Shown here piece by piece: positions 8,838 through 17,287 of a DNA stretch of 41,074 nucleotides. The notes beneath the pieces were generated by a model. That model was not told the DNA's origin. It searched no databases and was given only the letters and a program-made list of their open reading frames with translations. The stretch comes from a virus: the IMG/VR virus record IMGVR_UViG_3300025647_000086, positions 1 through 41,074 of that record; one strand, 5' to 3'. Position 1 is the first letter of the stretch, and the number at the start of each line of letters is the position of its first letter. Made by a program: the position numbers and the translations under genes.

Positions 8838-8867
8838 TTGACATATAGTTATTAATGTTTATATAGT
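8838..8867 (+). promoter_or_regulatory. Strong sigma70-like promoter for the replication operon
   Basis: Consensus -35 TTGACA (8838-8843), an 18-base spacer and -10 TATAGT (8862-8867). Transcription would begin near 8874, leaving about 20 bases of leader with AGGAGG before the ATG at 8895. It drives the rightward replication genes and physically interleaves with a leftward promoter. Confidence 0.7.
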
Positions 8868-8870
8868 CAA
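8842..8870 (-). promoter_or_regulatory. Leftward sigma70-like promoter for the helicase
   Basis: On the minus strand, -35 TTGACT (8870-8865), a 17-base spacer and -10 TATATG (8847-8842). The predicted start is near 8835, only a few bases before the ATG at 8832, which would make the helicase message nearly leaderless. Each promoter's -10 overlaps the other's -35, so simultaneous polymerase binding is unlikely. Confidence 0.55.
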
Positions 8871-8894
8871 GTAATTAAATATAGGAGGCCATTT

Positions 8895-9437
8895 ATGGAC
8901 TTAGAACAACTAACAACGATAAATATAAAAACTGATAAAGTCAAAGATATTGCAGATCATTGCAATAAACTTCTATCCCAAAATAAAAAAGTTGAAGAAG
9001 CAGAATTAGCTTTACAAGAAGCTAAAGCTGAACAGACTCGATTATCTGAGGAGGTTATTCCTGCTCTGATGTCAGAAGCTGGTGTTTCTAGACTTGATTT
9101 AGAGGATGGATCTTCAGTTAAGGTTTCTCCTTATTACTATGCGAAAATCCCAGAGGAAAGAAAAGCGGATGCTTTTGAATGGCTCCGCAAAAATAATGCT
9201 GGTGATTTGGTTAAAAATAATTTAACCCTATCGTTTGGTAAAGGGGAAGATTCTGAGGCAGCAAAATTAAAAGCTGAATTAGAATCAAAAGGACTGGTCG
9301 TCGACCAAAAGGAAGATGTCCACTGGCAAACTCTTAGAGGATTTGTGAGAGATCAAATCGAAAAGGGTGTAAATATACCTTCCGATTTATTTGGATTGTA
9401 TATTAGTCAGAAGACCAAAATAACAACTAACAACTAA
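8895..9437 (+). CDS. DUF7173-like phage protein of replication operon
   Basis: A 180-residue protein opening the replication operon. Residues 25-65 form a charged coiled-coil-like helix. The middle has a Val-Ser-Arg-Leu-Asp-Leu-Glu-Asp-Gly-Ser-Ser-Val-Lys-Val segment, and the C-terminal half contains Leu-Arg-Gly-Phe-Val-Arg-Asp-Gln-Ile-Glu-Lys-Gly. This pattern matches my memory of a phage family of unknown function (DUF7173) usually placed beside recombination or replication genes. No catalytic residues are evident; a DNA-metabolism accessory role is inferred from position. It has a strong Shine-Dalgarno (AGGAGG). Confidence 0.65.
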   Translation: MDLEQLTTINIKTDKVKDIADHCNKLLSQNKKVEEAELALQEAKAEQTRLSEEVIPALMSEAGVSRLDLEDGSSVKVSPYYYAKIPEERKADAFEWLRKNNAGDLVKNNLTLSFGKGEDSEAAKLKAELESKGLVVDQKEDVHWQTLRGFVRDQIEKGVNIPSDLFGLYISQKTKITTNN

Positions 9438-9454
9438 CACATAAGGAGCAAAAA

Positions 9455-10261
9455 ATGGCAACACAAAAAGCCAACTCTTCAGCGGTAGTCGAAAAGACTA
9501 CAGCTGCACCTCCATCATTAGACATCTCTTCTTTAGAGAAGTTTGCTGGTGCTGGAGCGGAAAATGTTACATCACAAGATGTATCACTTCCATTTCTTAA
9601 AATTCTCACTAGCAATTCACCTCATGTAACACAAGGTGATTCAAAGTTTATTGAGAATGCAAGACCAGGACAAGTAATTAATACTGTTCTGAATAAACTG
9701 TATAACGGTAAAGACGGATTTAAAGTCGTACCGTGTTTTTATAAATTCGAATATGTAGAATGGGCAGACAGAGGTAAAGCTGATTCGCTTGCACCTGTTA
9801 ATTCTTATCCTGCAGATTCAGACATCATGACTAAAACTAAAAGAGGTGATGATAGAAAAGATAGATTGGACAATGGTAATTACATTGAGCCAACTCATTA
9901 TCACTATGTTTTAATTGTAGATGAGAATGATCAACCTGCTGAAACAGCGGTCATTGTTATGAAGGCCACTCAAGCAAAGAAATCTAAGAAGTGGAATTCA
10001 ATGATGTTATCTCAAAGACGAAAAGGCAAGAATGGCTTTTTCCAACCACCAACATGGTCTCAAATCTATACTTTGAAAACTGTGTTAGAAAAGAATAATT
10101 TAGGTTCTTGGTACGGTTGGGAAGTAGAACATACTAAAGACATTCCTAATGCAACTTTAATGGAAGGTGCAAAAGCTTTCTATGAAACTTGTTCTAAAGG
10201 AATGGCTAAGGTTAGTCTGTCTCAAGAGAACGAGAACACTGCGGAGGCTACACCGTTTTAA
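9455..10261 (+). CDS. Probable single-stranded DNA-binding protein
   Basis: A 268-residue protein between the operon's first gene and the primase. It has a mixed beta-type core with many aromatic and basic residues (Phe-Lys-Val-Val-Pro-Cys-Phe-Tyr-Lys-Phe, and a Lys-rich loop near residues 170-190), and a low-complexity C-terminus that is acidic and ends in Pro-Phe. An acidic tail ending in a Phe is the hallmark of bacterial SSB and of T7 gp2.5, where it recruits partners. Similar proteins sit at this place in related marine phages. The SSB assignment is inference from tail and context. It has a good Shine-Dalgarno (AAGGAG). Confidence 0.55.
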   Translation: MATQKANSSAVVEKTTAAPPSLDISSLEKFAGAGAENVTSQDVSLPFLKILTSNSPHVTQGDSKFIENARPGQVINTVLNKLYNGKDGFKVVPCFYKFEYVEWADRGKADSLAPVNSYPADSDIMTKTKRGDDRKDRLDNGNYIEPTHYHYVLIVDENDQPAETAVIVMKATQAKKSKKWNSMMLSQRRKGKNGFFQPPTWSQIYTLKTVLEKNNLGSWYGWEVEHTKDIPNATLMEGAKAFYETCSKGMAKVSLSQENENTAEATPF

Positions 10262-10263
10262 TT

Positions 10264-11805
10264 ATGGAGTCGCTAGATTTTTTTAGCGACCTATTCGGTG
10301 GATTAGACTCTGCTTACGGTACCTACGAGCTAAATGGGGCTCGTAGGTCCGATGGTAAAGCTGAAGGAAAGGCATTTACTAAGAAAGGCGCTGTAACAAA
10401 AGAATTATTCCTGAAACACCTCAAAGGTGAATTGTCTTTAGGTATTGTACCGATCATGAAAGACAATAACTGTAAGTGGGGATGTATTGATGTAGATAAA
10501 TATAATTTAGATATTACATCTACAATTAAGAAAATTAGAGATAATAATATTCCTTTATTTCCATACAGATCTAAATCTGGTGGATTACATTTATTCTTAC
10601 ATATTGATGGAGTCATACCTGCATCGGATATGATTTCTAAATTAACAGAGATTGCTGGTGTACTTGGTTTTGGAGATTGTGAAATATTTCCTAAACAAAG
10701 AACCATTAATGTAGAATTAGGAACTATTGGTAATTGGTTAAATCTTCCTTATCACAATGCAGAGATGACCATGCGTTACGCAATAAACGATAACGGCCAC
10801 TCAATACCTATTGATGCATTAGAAGCAGCAGTAAAAAAATATTTAATTAAACCAGAAGATTTTTACAAGATAGAAGCAAAATTAGAACATGCGAATGATG
10901 ATATGTTTAATGAGTATCCTCCATGTGTTCAAGCATTTATGACACAATCTATGGAAGCAGGAGGTCGTAACGAAGCTTTATTTAACGTAGGTGTCTGTAT
11001 GATTAAGAAGTTAGGTAAAGATGGTGCATGGGAAAATGATCTTCATGAAGTAAATAAAAATTGGGGAGAGAATGCATTACCTGCAAATGAAATTAAGAAT
11101 ACTATTATTAAATCTTTAAATAAAGAAAAGGAATATAATTACAAATGTAATACACCACCTGCAAAAAGATTTTGTAATCAAGACTTATGCATCAAAAGAA
11201 AATTAGGTATTGGTAAAGGTAACTATAGTTTTTCTGTAGACTCCTTTCAAAAGATAAATACCAAACCACCTAAATATATTTTAACGATAGATAAAAAACC
11301 TGTAAGACTTACAGGACAACAGTTGTGTCAGCAACAATTATTAAAAACAGAATTGTTTGATACAGATATTGTTTGGAAAACTATGGAGAAGGAACAATTT
11401 CATCTATGGTTAAATTATTTAAAATCAATTCAAACAGATGTAGAGGGATATGACTTTACCGATGATGATAAAGATGAATTTCAATATTTGTTTAAAAACT
11501 TTATTGATGACAATCAAGTTGCAGATCATATTACTCAAACACAAACTGATTATGTTTATGAAGAAAACAATTATTTATTTTTTAGAGCAGAAATATTTAA
11601 AAAGTTTTTAAAAAAAGAAGGTCAGAACTTAAAGGCATCTGAAGTTAAAGAAATGTTAATTGATAATGGTGCAGAATATATTCGTAAGCACGGTGATTAT
11701 ACTGCAAGATTATGGAAGATACCTAAACCTAAACTAGAGGATATTAAAGATCGAAATGTTAGATTCGACAAAAAACTCCCATCGTTTGACCCAGATAACC
11801 AATAA
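10264..11805 (+). CDS. Archaeo-eukaryotic-type primase (TOTE-like AEP)
   Basis: A 513-residue primase that would make primers for replication. The N-terminal AEP domain shows the metal-binding pair Asp76-Val-Asp78, the Ser-Gly-Gly-Leu-His motif (105-109), Phe-Pro-Lys-Gln (142-145) and Gly-Asn-Trp-Leu-Asn-Leu-Pro-Tyr (156-163), as in the TOTE-type AEP primase family. A helical PriCT-like region follows (about 215-290), with cysteines near 295-315 (Cys-xxxxxxxx-Phe-Cys-xxxx-Cys) possibly binding zinc. The C-terminal 180 residues are unassigned. There is no strong ribosome-binding site, and it starts 2 bases after the SSB-like gene, so translation is probably coupled. Confidence 0.82.
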   Translation: MESLDFFSDLFGGLDSAYGTYELNGARRSDGKAEGKAFTKKGAVTKELFLKHLKGELSLGIVPIMKDNNCKWGCIDVDKYNLDITSTIKKIRDNNIPLFPYRSKSGGLHLFLHIDGVIPASDMISKLTEIAGVLGFGDCEIFPKQRTINVELGTIGNWLNLPYHNAEMTMRYAINDNGHSIPIDALEAAVKKYLIKPEDFYKIEAKLEHANDDMFNEYPPCVQAFMTQSMEAGGRNEALFNVGVCMIKKLGKDGAWENDLHEVNKNWGENALPANEIKNTIIKSLNKEKEYNYKCNTPPAKRFCNQDLCIKRKLGIGKGNYSFSVDSFQKINTKPPKYILTIDKKPVRLTGQQLCQQQLLKTELFDTDIVWKTMEKEQFHLWLNYLKSIQTDVEGYDFTDDDKDEFQYLFKNFIDDNQVADHITQTQTDYVYEENNYLFFRAEIFKKFLKKEGQNLKASEVKEMLIDNGAEYIRKHGDYTARLWKIPKPKLEDIKDRNVRFDKKLPSFDPDNQ

Positions 11806-13357
11806 AACTTTTAAAATATTTGGTCCACCTGGCACAGGCAAAACTACTAGACTAATTAAAATATTAGAAAAGTGGTTACGACTTGGAGTTAAACCACACG
11901 AAATTGTTTATGTATCTTTTACCAACAAAGCAATTAACGAAGCGGTATCTAGAGTATTAAAAAAGTTTAAAGATTACAAAGAAGAAGACTTTGATAATTT
12001 TAGAACCATACATTCTTTTTGTAAAAAACATTTACGAAGTGCTCAAGTGCTGGATCCTAAAACAGATATGTTAGAGTTTCATACAACGTTTGGAACGGTT
12101 AAAGCAGATCTTACTGAAGAAGATATGAATCATAAAGTATTTAATAATTGGTGTTTAAGAGTTTATGATAAATCTAGGAATATGTTAATTCATCCTGATG
12201 AAGGATTTAGAAGAGAATCTATGAAGAGAGCTCGATTCAAACAATACAAAGACATTGTAAGAAACTACGAAGCATTTAAAAAAGATCACAGAATAGATTT
12301 TACAGATATGGTACAAAAATTTATTAAAGAAGTACCCGTTCAAAGTTATAAAGTATTTATTGTAGATGAAGCACAAGATTTAACTCCTCTTCAATGGCAA
12401 TTTGTTGCGAAGGTTGCAGACAAAGCTCATAGAATTTATTTAGCAGGAGATGATGATCAAGCGATCTATGAATGGAATGGTGCAGATGTGCATACCTTTT
12501 TAAACTTTCCAGGTAGAGTGTTTATATTAAAGAAATCATATCGATTAAATAAAGATGTGCATTTATTATCAGAACAGATATTGAAATTAATTCCTATAAG
12601 ACAGGAAAAAGAGTTTACATCTAACGATGTAGAGGGTCATATTGCCAGGTGGTCAAAGTTTAACGAAGTGCCTTTCGAACAGCTATCTGGCAATTGGCTT
12701 ATTCTAGGTCGGGTTGGAGATTGTGTGAATGAATTAAAAGAAATGGCAAGACAAAAAGGATTATATTTTCAAGATATGCGAGGCAATAAATCTTTTAATA
12801 TTAATAAATGGAATGCAATTAATTACTGGAGAAAATTAATTGATGGAGAAACTTTAGTAAGAGAAGAAGTAGGAGTGTTGTATGATTTTATACAAGAGAT
12901 TGGAAGAGGTTGGCGTAAGATTGATTCGAAAAATTGGTCTACTATACATCCTAACGAACCATTAAATTTAGAAAAATTATATCAATGTGGATTAACCTCT
13001 ACAGAAAAAGAATGGTGGAAAGTTTTAAATAGAAAATTTACATCTAGAGACTTGGATTATTTTGAAAATGTGTTAAGTAAAGGAATTGAACTTAATGACA
13101 AATCAAACATCATTATCGACACTATCCACGCAGTTAAAGGAGGTGAAGCAGATAATGTTCTTATTTATGAAAAAGCTAATTGGCCTTCTAATTTTTCAAA
13201 TAAAAATGGTGTGGAAAAAATGGCAGAAGCTCGTGTTTGGTATACTGGAGTTACTAGAGCAAAGAAAACACTTCATTTTTTATCTACTAATCATGAGTAT
13301 TATTTCCCTATTGGCAAAATATTATCTAACTATGTAAGGAGCAAACATGACAACTAA
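11756..13357 (+). CDS. UvrD/Rep-type superfamily 1 helicase
   Basis: A 533-residue SF1 helicase. Motifs: Walker A Gly-Pro-Pro-Gly-Thr-Gly-Lys-Thr (23-30), Ia Phe-Thr-Asn-Lys-Ala, Thr-Ile-His-Ser-Phe, Walker B Val-Asp-Glu-Ala-Gln-Asp near residue 205, motif III Gly-Asp-Asp-Asp-Gln-Ala-Ile-Tyr, motif IV Ser-Tyr-Arg-Leu, motif V Thr-Ile-His-Ala-Val-Lys-Gly-Gly-Glu-Ala-Asp and motif VI Val-Thr-Arg-Ala-Lys-Lys. It is the likely replicative or repair helicase working with the primase and polymerase. The ATG lies about 50 bases inside the primase gene, but the conserved domain starts soon after, so a start close to here is needed. Confidence 0.93.
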   Translation: MLDSTKNSHRLTQITNKTFKIFGPPGTGKTTRLIKILEKWLRLGVKPHEIVYVSFTNKAINEAVSRVLKKFKDYKEEDFDNFRTIHSFCKKHLRSAQVLDPKTDMLEFHTTFGTVKADLTEEDMNHKVFNNWCLRVYDKSRNMLIHPDEGFRRESMKRARFKQYKDIVRNYEAFKKDHRIDFTDMVQKFIKEVPVQSYKVFIVDEAQDLTPLQWQFVAKVADKAHRIYLAGDDDQAIYEWNGADVHTFLNFPGRVFILKKSYRLNKDVHLLSEQILKLIPIRQEKEFTSNDVEGHIARWSKFNEVPFEQLSGNWLILGRVGDCVNELKEMARQKGLYFQDMRGNKSFNINKWNAINYWRKLIDGETLVREEVGVLYDFIQEIGRGWRKIDSKNWSTIHPNEPLNLEKLYQCGLTSTEKEWWKVLNRKFTSRDLDYFENVLSKGIELNDKSNIIIDTIHAVKGGEADNVLIYEKANWPSNFSNKNGVEKMAEARVWYTGVTRAKKTLHFLSTNHEYYFPIGKILSNYVRSKHDN

Positions 13358-13592
13358 AGAAGATCTTGAACGAGTGTTTCCATCTAATAGACAAGAAGGT
13401 GGGGATCATTATAGTAAACATACAATACAGCCCTATACATTTATAACAGAAAACAATCTTTCTTTTTTTCAAGGAAACGTAATTAAATATGTAGTGAGAT
13501 ATAAAGATAAAAACGGAATAGAAGATTTAAAAAAAATAATACATTATTGTGAATTAGAGATTGAGCAAATGCGTAAAGGACATAACAAATAA
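13347..13592 (+). CDS. DUF3310 protein
   Basis: An 81-residue protein matching DUF3310 (sometimes labelled SaV-like or nucleotide-kinase-like): Gly-Gly-Asp-His-Tyr, then a Gln-Pro-Tyr/Phe segment, Phe-Xxx-Xxx-Gly-Asn-Val-Ile-Lys-Tyr-Val-Val-Arg-Tyr and a Glu-Asp-Leu-Lys-Lys-Ile-Ile-His-Tyr helix. The family is widespread in phages and its biochemical role is not established. It begins within the last 11 bases of the helicase gene with a clear AAGGAG. Confidence 0.88.
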   Translation: MTTKEDLERVFPSNRQEGGDHYSKHTIQPYTFITENNLSFFQGNVIKYVVRYKDKNGIEDLKKIIHYCELEIEQMRKGHNK

Positions 13593-14254
13593 TGTCTACT
13601 AAACCTATAGAAATACATACAAATTTATTTGGTAGATTAAAAGAACATAAAGTATCTATTCATAATGCAGTAGATGTAGGTTGTTATAAAGGAGAATGGT
13701 CTAAACGATTAAAAAAAAGTTATCCGACAGTAAATTTATATTTAATTGATGCTTCTGATACATATGCAAAAGAATTAAATGAATTAGGAACTTTTATTAG
13801 TGCATATGTAGGTCAAAATGAAGAAGAAAGAGATTTTTATCATAGTGATAAAAGTGAAACAGGAGACTCTTTGTATTTAGAAAACTCTAATATTAAATTT
13901 AATTCTAAAAAAATTAAAACTAAAAAATTAATGGATATAATTCCATTTCAAAATTATGATTATATAAAAATGGATGTGCAAGGAGCAGAACTAGAAATTA
14001 TAGAAGGTTCTTTACCTTTATTTACAAAAACAAAATGGGTTCAATTAGAATGTCCTGTTCATCCTAATAATAAAGGAGCTCCTAATTTTGCACAAATTAT
14101 TAATTACATGGCAAATAGTGGATTTGAAACTTTTGATATTGAAAATATATTTTACAATGGTAAATTAATGTGTATAGATTTTCTTTTTAATAATATTACT
14201 TTGCCTAAAGTAACTTCATTAGAATTACAAACATTAGAATATAAAATAAATTAA
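13592..14254 (+). CDS. FkbM-family SAM-dependent methyltransferase (first of pair)
   Basis: A 220-residue Rossmann-fold methyltransferase. The SAM-binding motif I appears as Ala-Val-Asp-Val-Gly-Cys-Tyr-Lys-Gly-Glu-Trp (about residues 26-36). Motif II-like Leu-Ile-Asp-Ala-Ser follows, and the FkbM signature Lys-Met-Asp-Val-Gln-Gly-Ala-Glu-Leu-Glu-Ile-Ile-Glu-Gly lies near 130-143. FkbM enzymes O-methylate sugars or similar small groups; the substrate here is unknown. It starts on the last base of the DUF3310 stop. Its sequence is even more AT-rich than the neighbouring helicase and polymerase, suggesting an acquired cassette. Confidence 0.85.
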   Translation: MSTKPIEIHTNLFGRLKEHKVSIHNAVDVGCYKGEWSKRLKKSYPTVNLYLIDASDTYAKELNELGTFISAYVGQNEEERDFYHSDKSETGDSLYLENSNIKFNSKKIKTKKLMDIIPFQNYDYIKMDVQGAELEIIEGSLPLFTKTKWVQLECPVHPNNKGAPNFAQIINYMANSGFETFDIENIFYNGKLMCIDFLFNNITLPKVTSLELQTLEYKIN

Positions 14255-14940
14255 TGATTAATAAAGTAAATTGTTTCGGTAATGATATTTATCTTCCTGC
14301 TTGTGATCATTTTATTCAAGCATCTATTAAAGATACGGGCGGTTGGGAAAAGAAAATACATGAATGTTATTCTTCGTTCCTGACAAAAGATTCCGTTGTA
14401 ATAGAAATAGGAGCTCATGTAGGAACTCATACGGTTGCTTTGGCAAAATTATGTAAGCATGTGTACACGTTTGAAATACAAAGATTTTTAAATCAATTAT
14501 TAAATTTTAATGTAATTAATAATGGTTGTTATAATGTAACTACTTTTTTTGAAGGAATTCATAATTACAATGCTGTAAAACAAGTAGAGGAGCTCGAATA
14601 CAATAGAGTGTTTAACACAGGAGCTCTGACTATTGAATCTTTACATAAACCATGGGGTTATCCAATTATGGTTACAAAAATAGATACAAAATTTAATTAT
14701 ACGTTTTTAAATAGATTAGATTTACTTAAGATTGATGCAGAGGGTGTAGAAAGAGATATTATTAAAGGTGGATTACAAATAATAAAACATTTCAAACCAA
14801 GAATATTAGTAGAGTTTGATGGTGAGCCCGATAAAAACGAAATGAAACAGTTGCTTTCAGAATATCAATGGGAAGACATTATTGATTATCATTTAGATGT
14901 TCCAAATCAAATGATGTTAGGAAGTTATATAACTAAATGA
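14254..14940 (+). CDS. FkbM-family SAM-dependent methyltransferase (second of pair)
   Basis: A 228-residue FkbM-type methyltransferase only distantly similar to its neighbour. SAM motif I is Val-Ile-Glu-Ile-Gly-Ala-His-Val-Gly-Thr-His-Thr (about 48-59), followed by Tyr-Thr-Phe-Glu as the motif II acidic residue, and the family signature Leu-Lys-Ile-Asp-Ala-Glu-Gly-Val-Glu-Arg-Asp-Ile-Ile-Lys-Gly-Gly (about 155-170). It is coupled at both ends: TAATG with the first methyltransferase and ATGA with the polymerase. Modification of a host or virion glycan is plausible but not shown. Confidence 0.85.
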   Translation: MINKVNCFGNDIYLPACDHFIQASIKDTGGWEKKIHECYSSFLTKDSVVIEIGAHVGTHTVALAKLCKHVYTFEIQRFLNQLLNFNVINNGCYNVTTFFEGIHNYNAVKQVEELEYNRVFNTGALTIESLHKPWGYPIMVTKIDTKFNYTFLNRLDLLKIDAEGVERDIIKGGLQIIKHFKPRILVEFDGEPDKNEMKQLLSEYQWEDIIDYHLDVPNQMMLGSYITK

Positions 14941-16811
14941 CTACACAATTAACATTTACACAGACTGAAAGTGACTGGACACCGCCCACCGAATACCCAG
15001 ACTTAACTAACAGATCTGTTATCGCAATTGACTTAGAAACAAGAGATCCAGATATAAAACAAAAAGGACCAGGTTGGGCTACAAAAAATGGAGAAGTGGT
15101 TGGAATTGCTGTAGCTGCAGATGGATTCAAAGGATATTTTCCTATTGCACACGAAAAGGGACCAAACTTAGATCCTGGTATGACTTTAAAATGGTTTGCA
15201 AAAATGATGGCGTCAGATGCAGACAAGATTTGTCATAATGCTTCATACGATATTGGTTGGTGTAAAGCTATGGGTATTAAAGTGAACGGAAGAATTATTG
15301 ATACGATGTTAGCTGGAGCTATTATAGATGAAAACAGAAGAGGTTATTCTTTAAATGCATTATCTGCAGAATATTTAGGCGAAGTTAAAGTAGAAACAAA
15401 ATTAAGAGAGAAAGCAGAAGAATGGGGTCTTGATGCAAAGCAAGATTTATGGAGATTGCCTGCAAGCTTTGTTGGAGAGTATGCGGAACAAGATGCTGAA
15501 TTAACTTTAAAGTTATGGAGAAAATTTGAAACAGAAATAAGAACTCAAAACTTACAAACTATATTTGATATGGAAACTAAATTGTTACCAATCTTAATTG
15601 AAATGCGAGAGCATGGAATCAGAGTTGATTTAGAAAAAGCAGATAAAATGAAAAAAGTTTTTGTTCAAGAAGAACAGAAAAAAGTTAAAGAAATCAAAGA
15701 TTTAACAGGAATTGATGTAGAAATATGGGCAGCAGTATCTTTATCGAAAGCTTTTGACGCACTTAAAATACCTTATGATCGAACAGAAAAAACAAAAGCC
15801 CCTAGCTTTACATCTAATTGGTTGTTAAATTGCACTCACCCTTTAGCTAAACTTGTAAGAGAAGCTAGGGAGATGAATAAATTTCATTCAACATTTATTG
15901 ATAGTATATTTAAATATGAACATAAAGGACGAATTCACGCGGAAATTAATCAGTTACGTAGTGATAATGGGGGGACTGTTAGCGGTAGGCTTTCTATGTC
16001 AAACCCAAACCTCCAACAAGTACCAGCAAGAAACAAAGAATTTGGAAAACAAATTCGATCATTATTTTTGCCTGATGAAGGAACCAAATGGGGTTCATTC
16101 GACTACTCTCAACAAGAACCAAGACTTGTGGTGCATTATGCATCTTCAGTCGATTCAGGATTCGAAGGATCCTTTGAATTAATTAAAGCATATGAAAAAG
16201 AGGACACGGACTTTCACCAAGTGGTTGCTGATATGGCTGATATACCTCGATCGCAAGCGAAGACAATCAATCTTGGGCTCTTTTACGGAATGGGAGCAGC
16301 GAAGTTATCGCGTGAACTTGGTATTGATACGGAGTCTGCGAAAAATCTTTTAGCAGAATATAATCGTAAAGTACCTTTTGTAAAACAATTGGCTAATCGT
16401 TGTATGGCAGTTGCAGATAAAAAAGGTTGTGTGGTGACGATACGAGGAAGACATTGTCGATTTAACATGTGGGAACCAAAATCGTGGGGTGTATATACTC
16501 CAATGACATTGCAAGAGGCATCTTCTAAATACGAAATGCATCAATTGAAACGTGCAGGAACTTATAAAGCATTAAATAGATTGATACAAGGCTCAGCAGC
16601 AGATCAAACTAAACAAGCAATCATAGACTGTTACGACAACGGCCACAGGCCACTGTTACAAATTCATGATGAACTTTGTTTTAATATTACATCAGACGAA
16701 GATACAAAAACAATTCAATCAAAAATGGAACACTGTTTAGATGATGTACCCATGAAAGTCCCTTCAAAAGTAGATATTGCGATAGGTGACAACTGGGGTG
16801 ATGCAAGTTAA
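14937..16811 (+). CDS. polA: Family A DNA polymerase with 3'-5' exonuclease (T7-like)
   Basis: A 624-residue replicative polymerase. Exonuclease: Asp32-x-Glu34 (Exo I), Asp105 in His-Asn-Ala-Ser-Tyr-Asp (Exo II), Tyr182-xxx-Asp186 (Exo III), so proofreading looks intact. Polymerase: motif A Asp-Tyr-Ser-Gln-Gln-Glu-Pro-Arg (389-396), motif B Arg438-xxx-Lys442-xxxxxxx-Tyr450-Gly, motif C His-Asp-Glu-Leu (577-580). There is no 5'-3' exonuclease domain, as in T7. The residue aligned with E. coli Pol I Phe762 is Leu446 (CTT at 16272-16274), a substitution linked in the literature to slower or temperate viral lifestyles. It starts by ATGA overlap with the methyltransferase. Confidence 0.96.
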   Translation: MTTQLTFTQTESDWTPPTEYPDLTNRSVIAIDLETRDPDIKQKGPGWATKNGEVVGIAVAADGFKGYFPIAHEKGPNLDPGMTLKWFAKMMASDADKICHNASYDIGWCKAMGIKVNGRIIDTMLAGAIIDENRRGYSLNALSAEYLGEVKVETKLREKAEEWGLDAKQDLWRLPASFVGEYAEQDAELTLKLWRKFETEIRTQNLQTIFDMETKLLPILIEMREHGIRVDLEKADKMKKVFVQEEQKKVKEIKDLTGIDVEIWAAVSLSKAFDALKIPYDRTEKTKAPSFTSNWLLNCTHPLAKLVREAREMNKFHSTFIDSIFKYEHKGRIHAEINQLRSDNGGTVSGRLSMSNPNLQQVPARNKEFGKQIRSLFLPDEGTKWGSFDYSQQEPRLVVHYASSVDSGFEGSFELIKAYEKEDTDFHQVVADMADIPRSQAKTINLGLFYGMGAAKLSRELGIDTESAKNLLAEYNRKVPFVKQLANRCMAVADKKGCVVTIRGRHCRFNMWEPKSWGVYTPMTLQEASSKYEMHQLKRAGTYKALNRLIQGSAADQTKQAIIDCYDNGHRPLLQIHDELCFNITSDEDTKTIQSKMEHCLDDVPMKVPSKVDIAIGDNWGDAS

Positions 16812-16820
16812 ACTATAGTA

Positions 16821-17015
16821 ATGACAAAATTTCTTAGCCCAGACACTATTGTTGGTCAATGTCCTAATTGTAGAAGAGATACAGTGTTTGATGCTACAGA
16901 AGATGTAAATATTTATACTTGCGGACTTTGTTATAAGAAAGCAAAACAATGGAAAAATGGAAAAATACATTGGGCAGTTATTACTGACGATCAGCCTTAT
17001 GTAGATTACCTTTAA
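16821..17015 (+). CDS. Small zinc-ribbon protein
   Basis: A 64-residue protein with two Cys-x2-Cys knuckles (Cys-Pro-Asn-Cys near 14-17, Cys-Gly-Leu-Cys near 34-37) spaced as in a zinc ribbon, followed by a Lys/Trp-rich stretch and an acidic C-terminus. It probably binds nucleic acid or a polymerase. It is the last gene of the replication operon and converges with the minus-strand genes that follow. Confidence 0.7.
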   Translation: MTKFLSPDTIVGQCPNCRRDTVFDATEDVNIYTCGLCYKKAKQWKNGKIHWAVITDDQPYVDYL

Positions 17016-17074
17016 GCGAAAAATATCCTTATAACAACATTCAATTTTAGGTTGTTTGTACTACTACTAACTAT

Positions 17075-17287
17075 TTAACCAGCAAAAGCGTGTATTTCGT
17101 AATCTGTGCTATTGCCATTTGCAGTTTCAAAATCTGATCTTGCAATCAGCTCTCTAACAACATCTTTAATTTGTCGAGAGATTGTCTGCATTTCATTTGT
17201 CACTTTGCCCTCTTCCATGAACTTAGTGTTCCAAAGAGACTCAAGAGCCATTTTCTTTGCTAAAAGTGACTGAGACGTTCTTACCAT
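17075..17287 (-). CDS. Small helical protein, function unknown
   Basis: A 70-residue, mainly helical protein. It has a usable ribosome-binding site (GAGGAG, seven bases from ATG) but overlaps the gene upstream by 47 bases. No family recognised. Confidence 0.5.
   Translation of the reverse strand: MVRTSQSLLAKKMALESLWNTKFMEEGKVTNEMQTISRQIKDVVRELIARSDFETANGNSTDYEIHAFAG

Noticed and set aside
13086-13337. 83-codon plus-strand frame inside the UvrD-like helicase
   Set aside because: It lies fully in the region encoding conserved helicase motifs V and VI, in another phase.
17016-17074. Terminator between the convergent zinc-ribbon gene and the minus-strand trio
   Set aside because: Only a 4-5 bp imperfect stem (GGTT/AACC) is visible.
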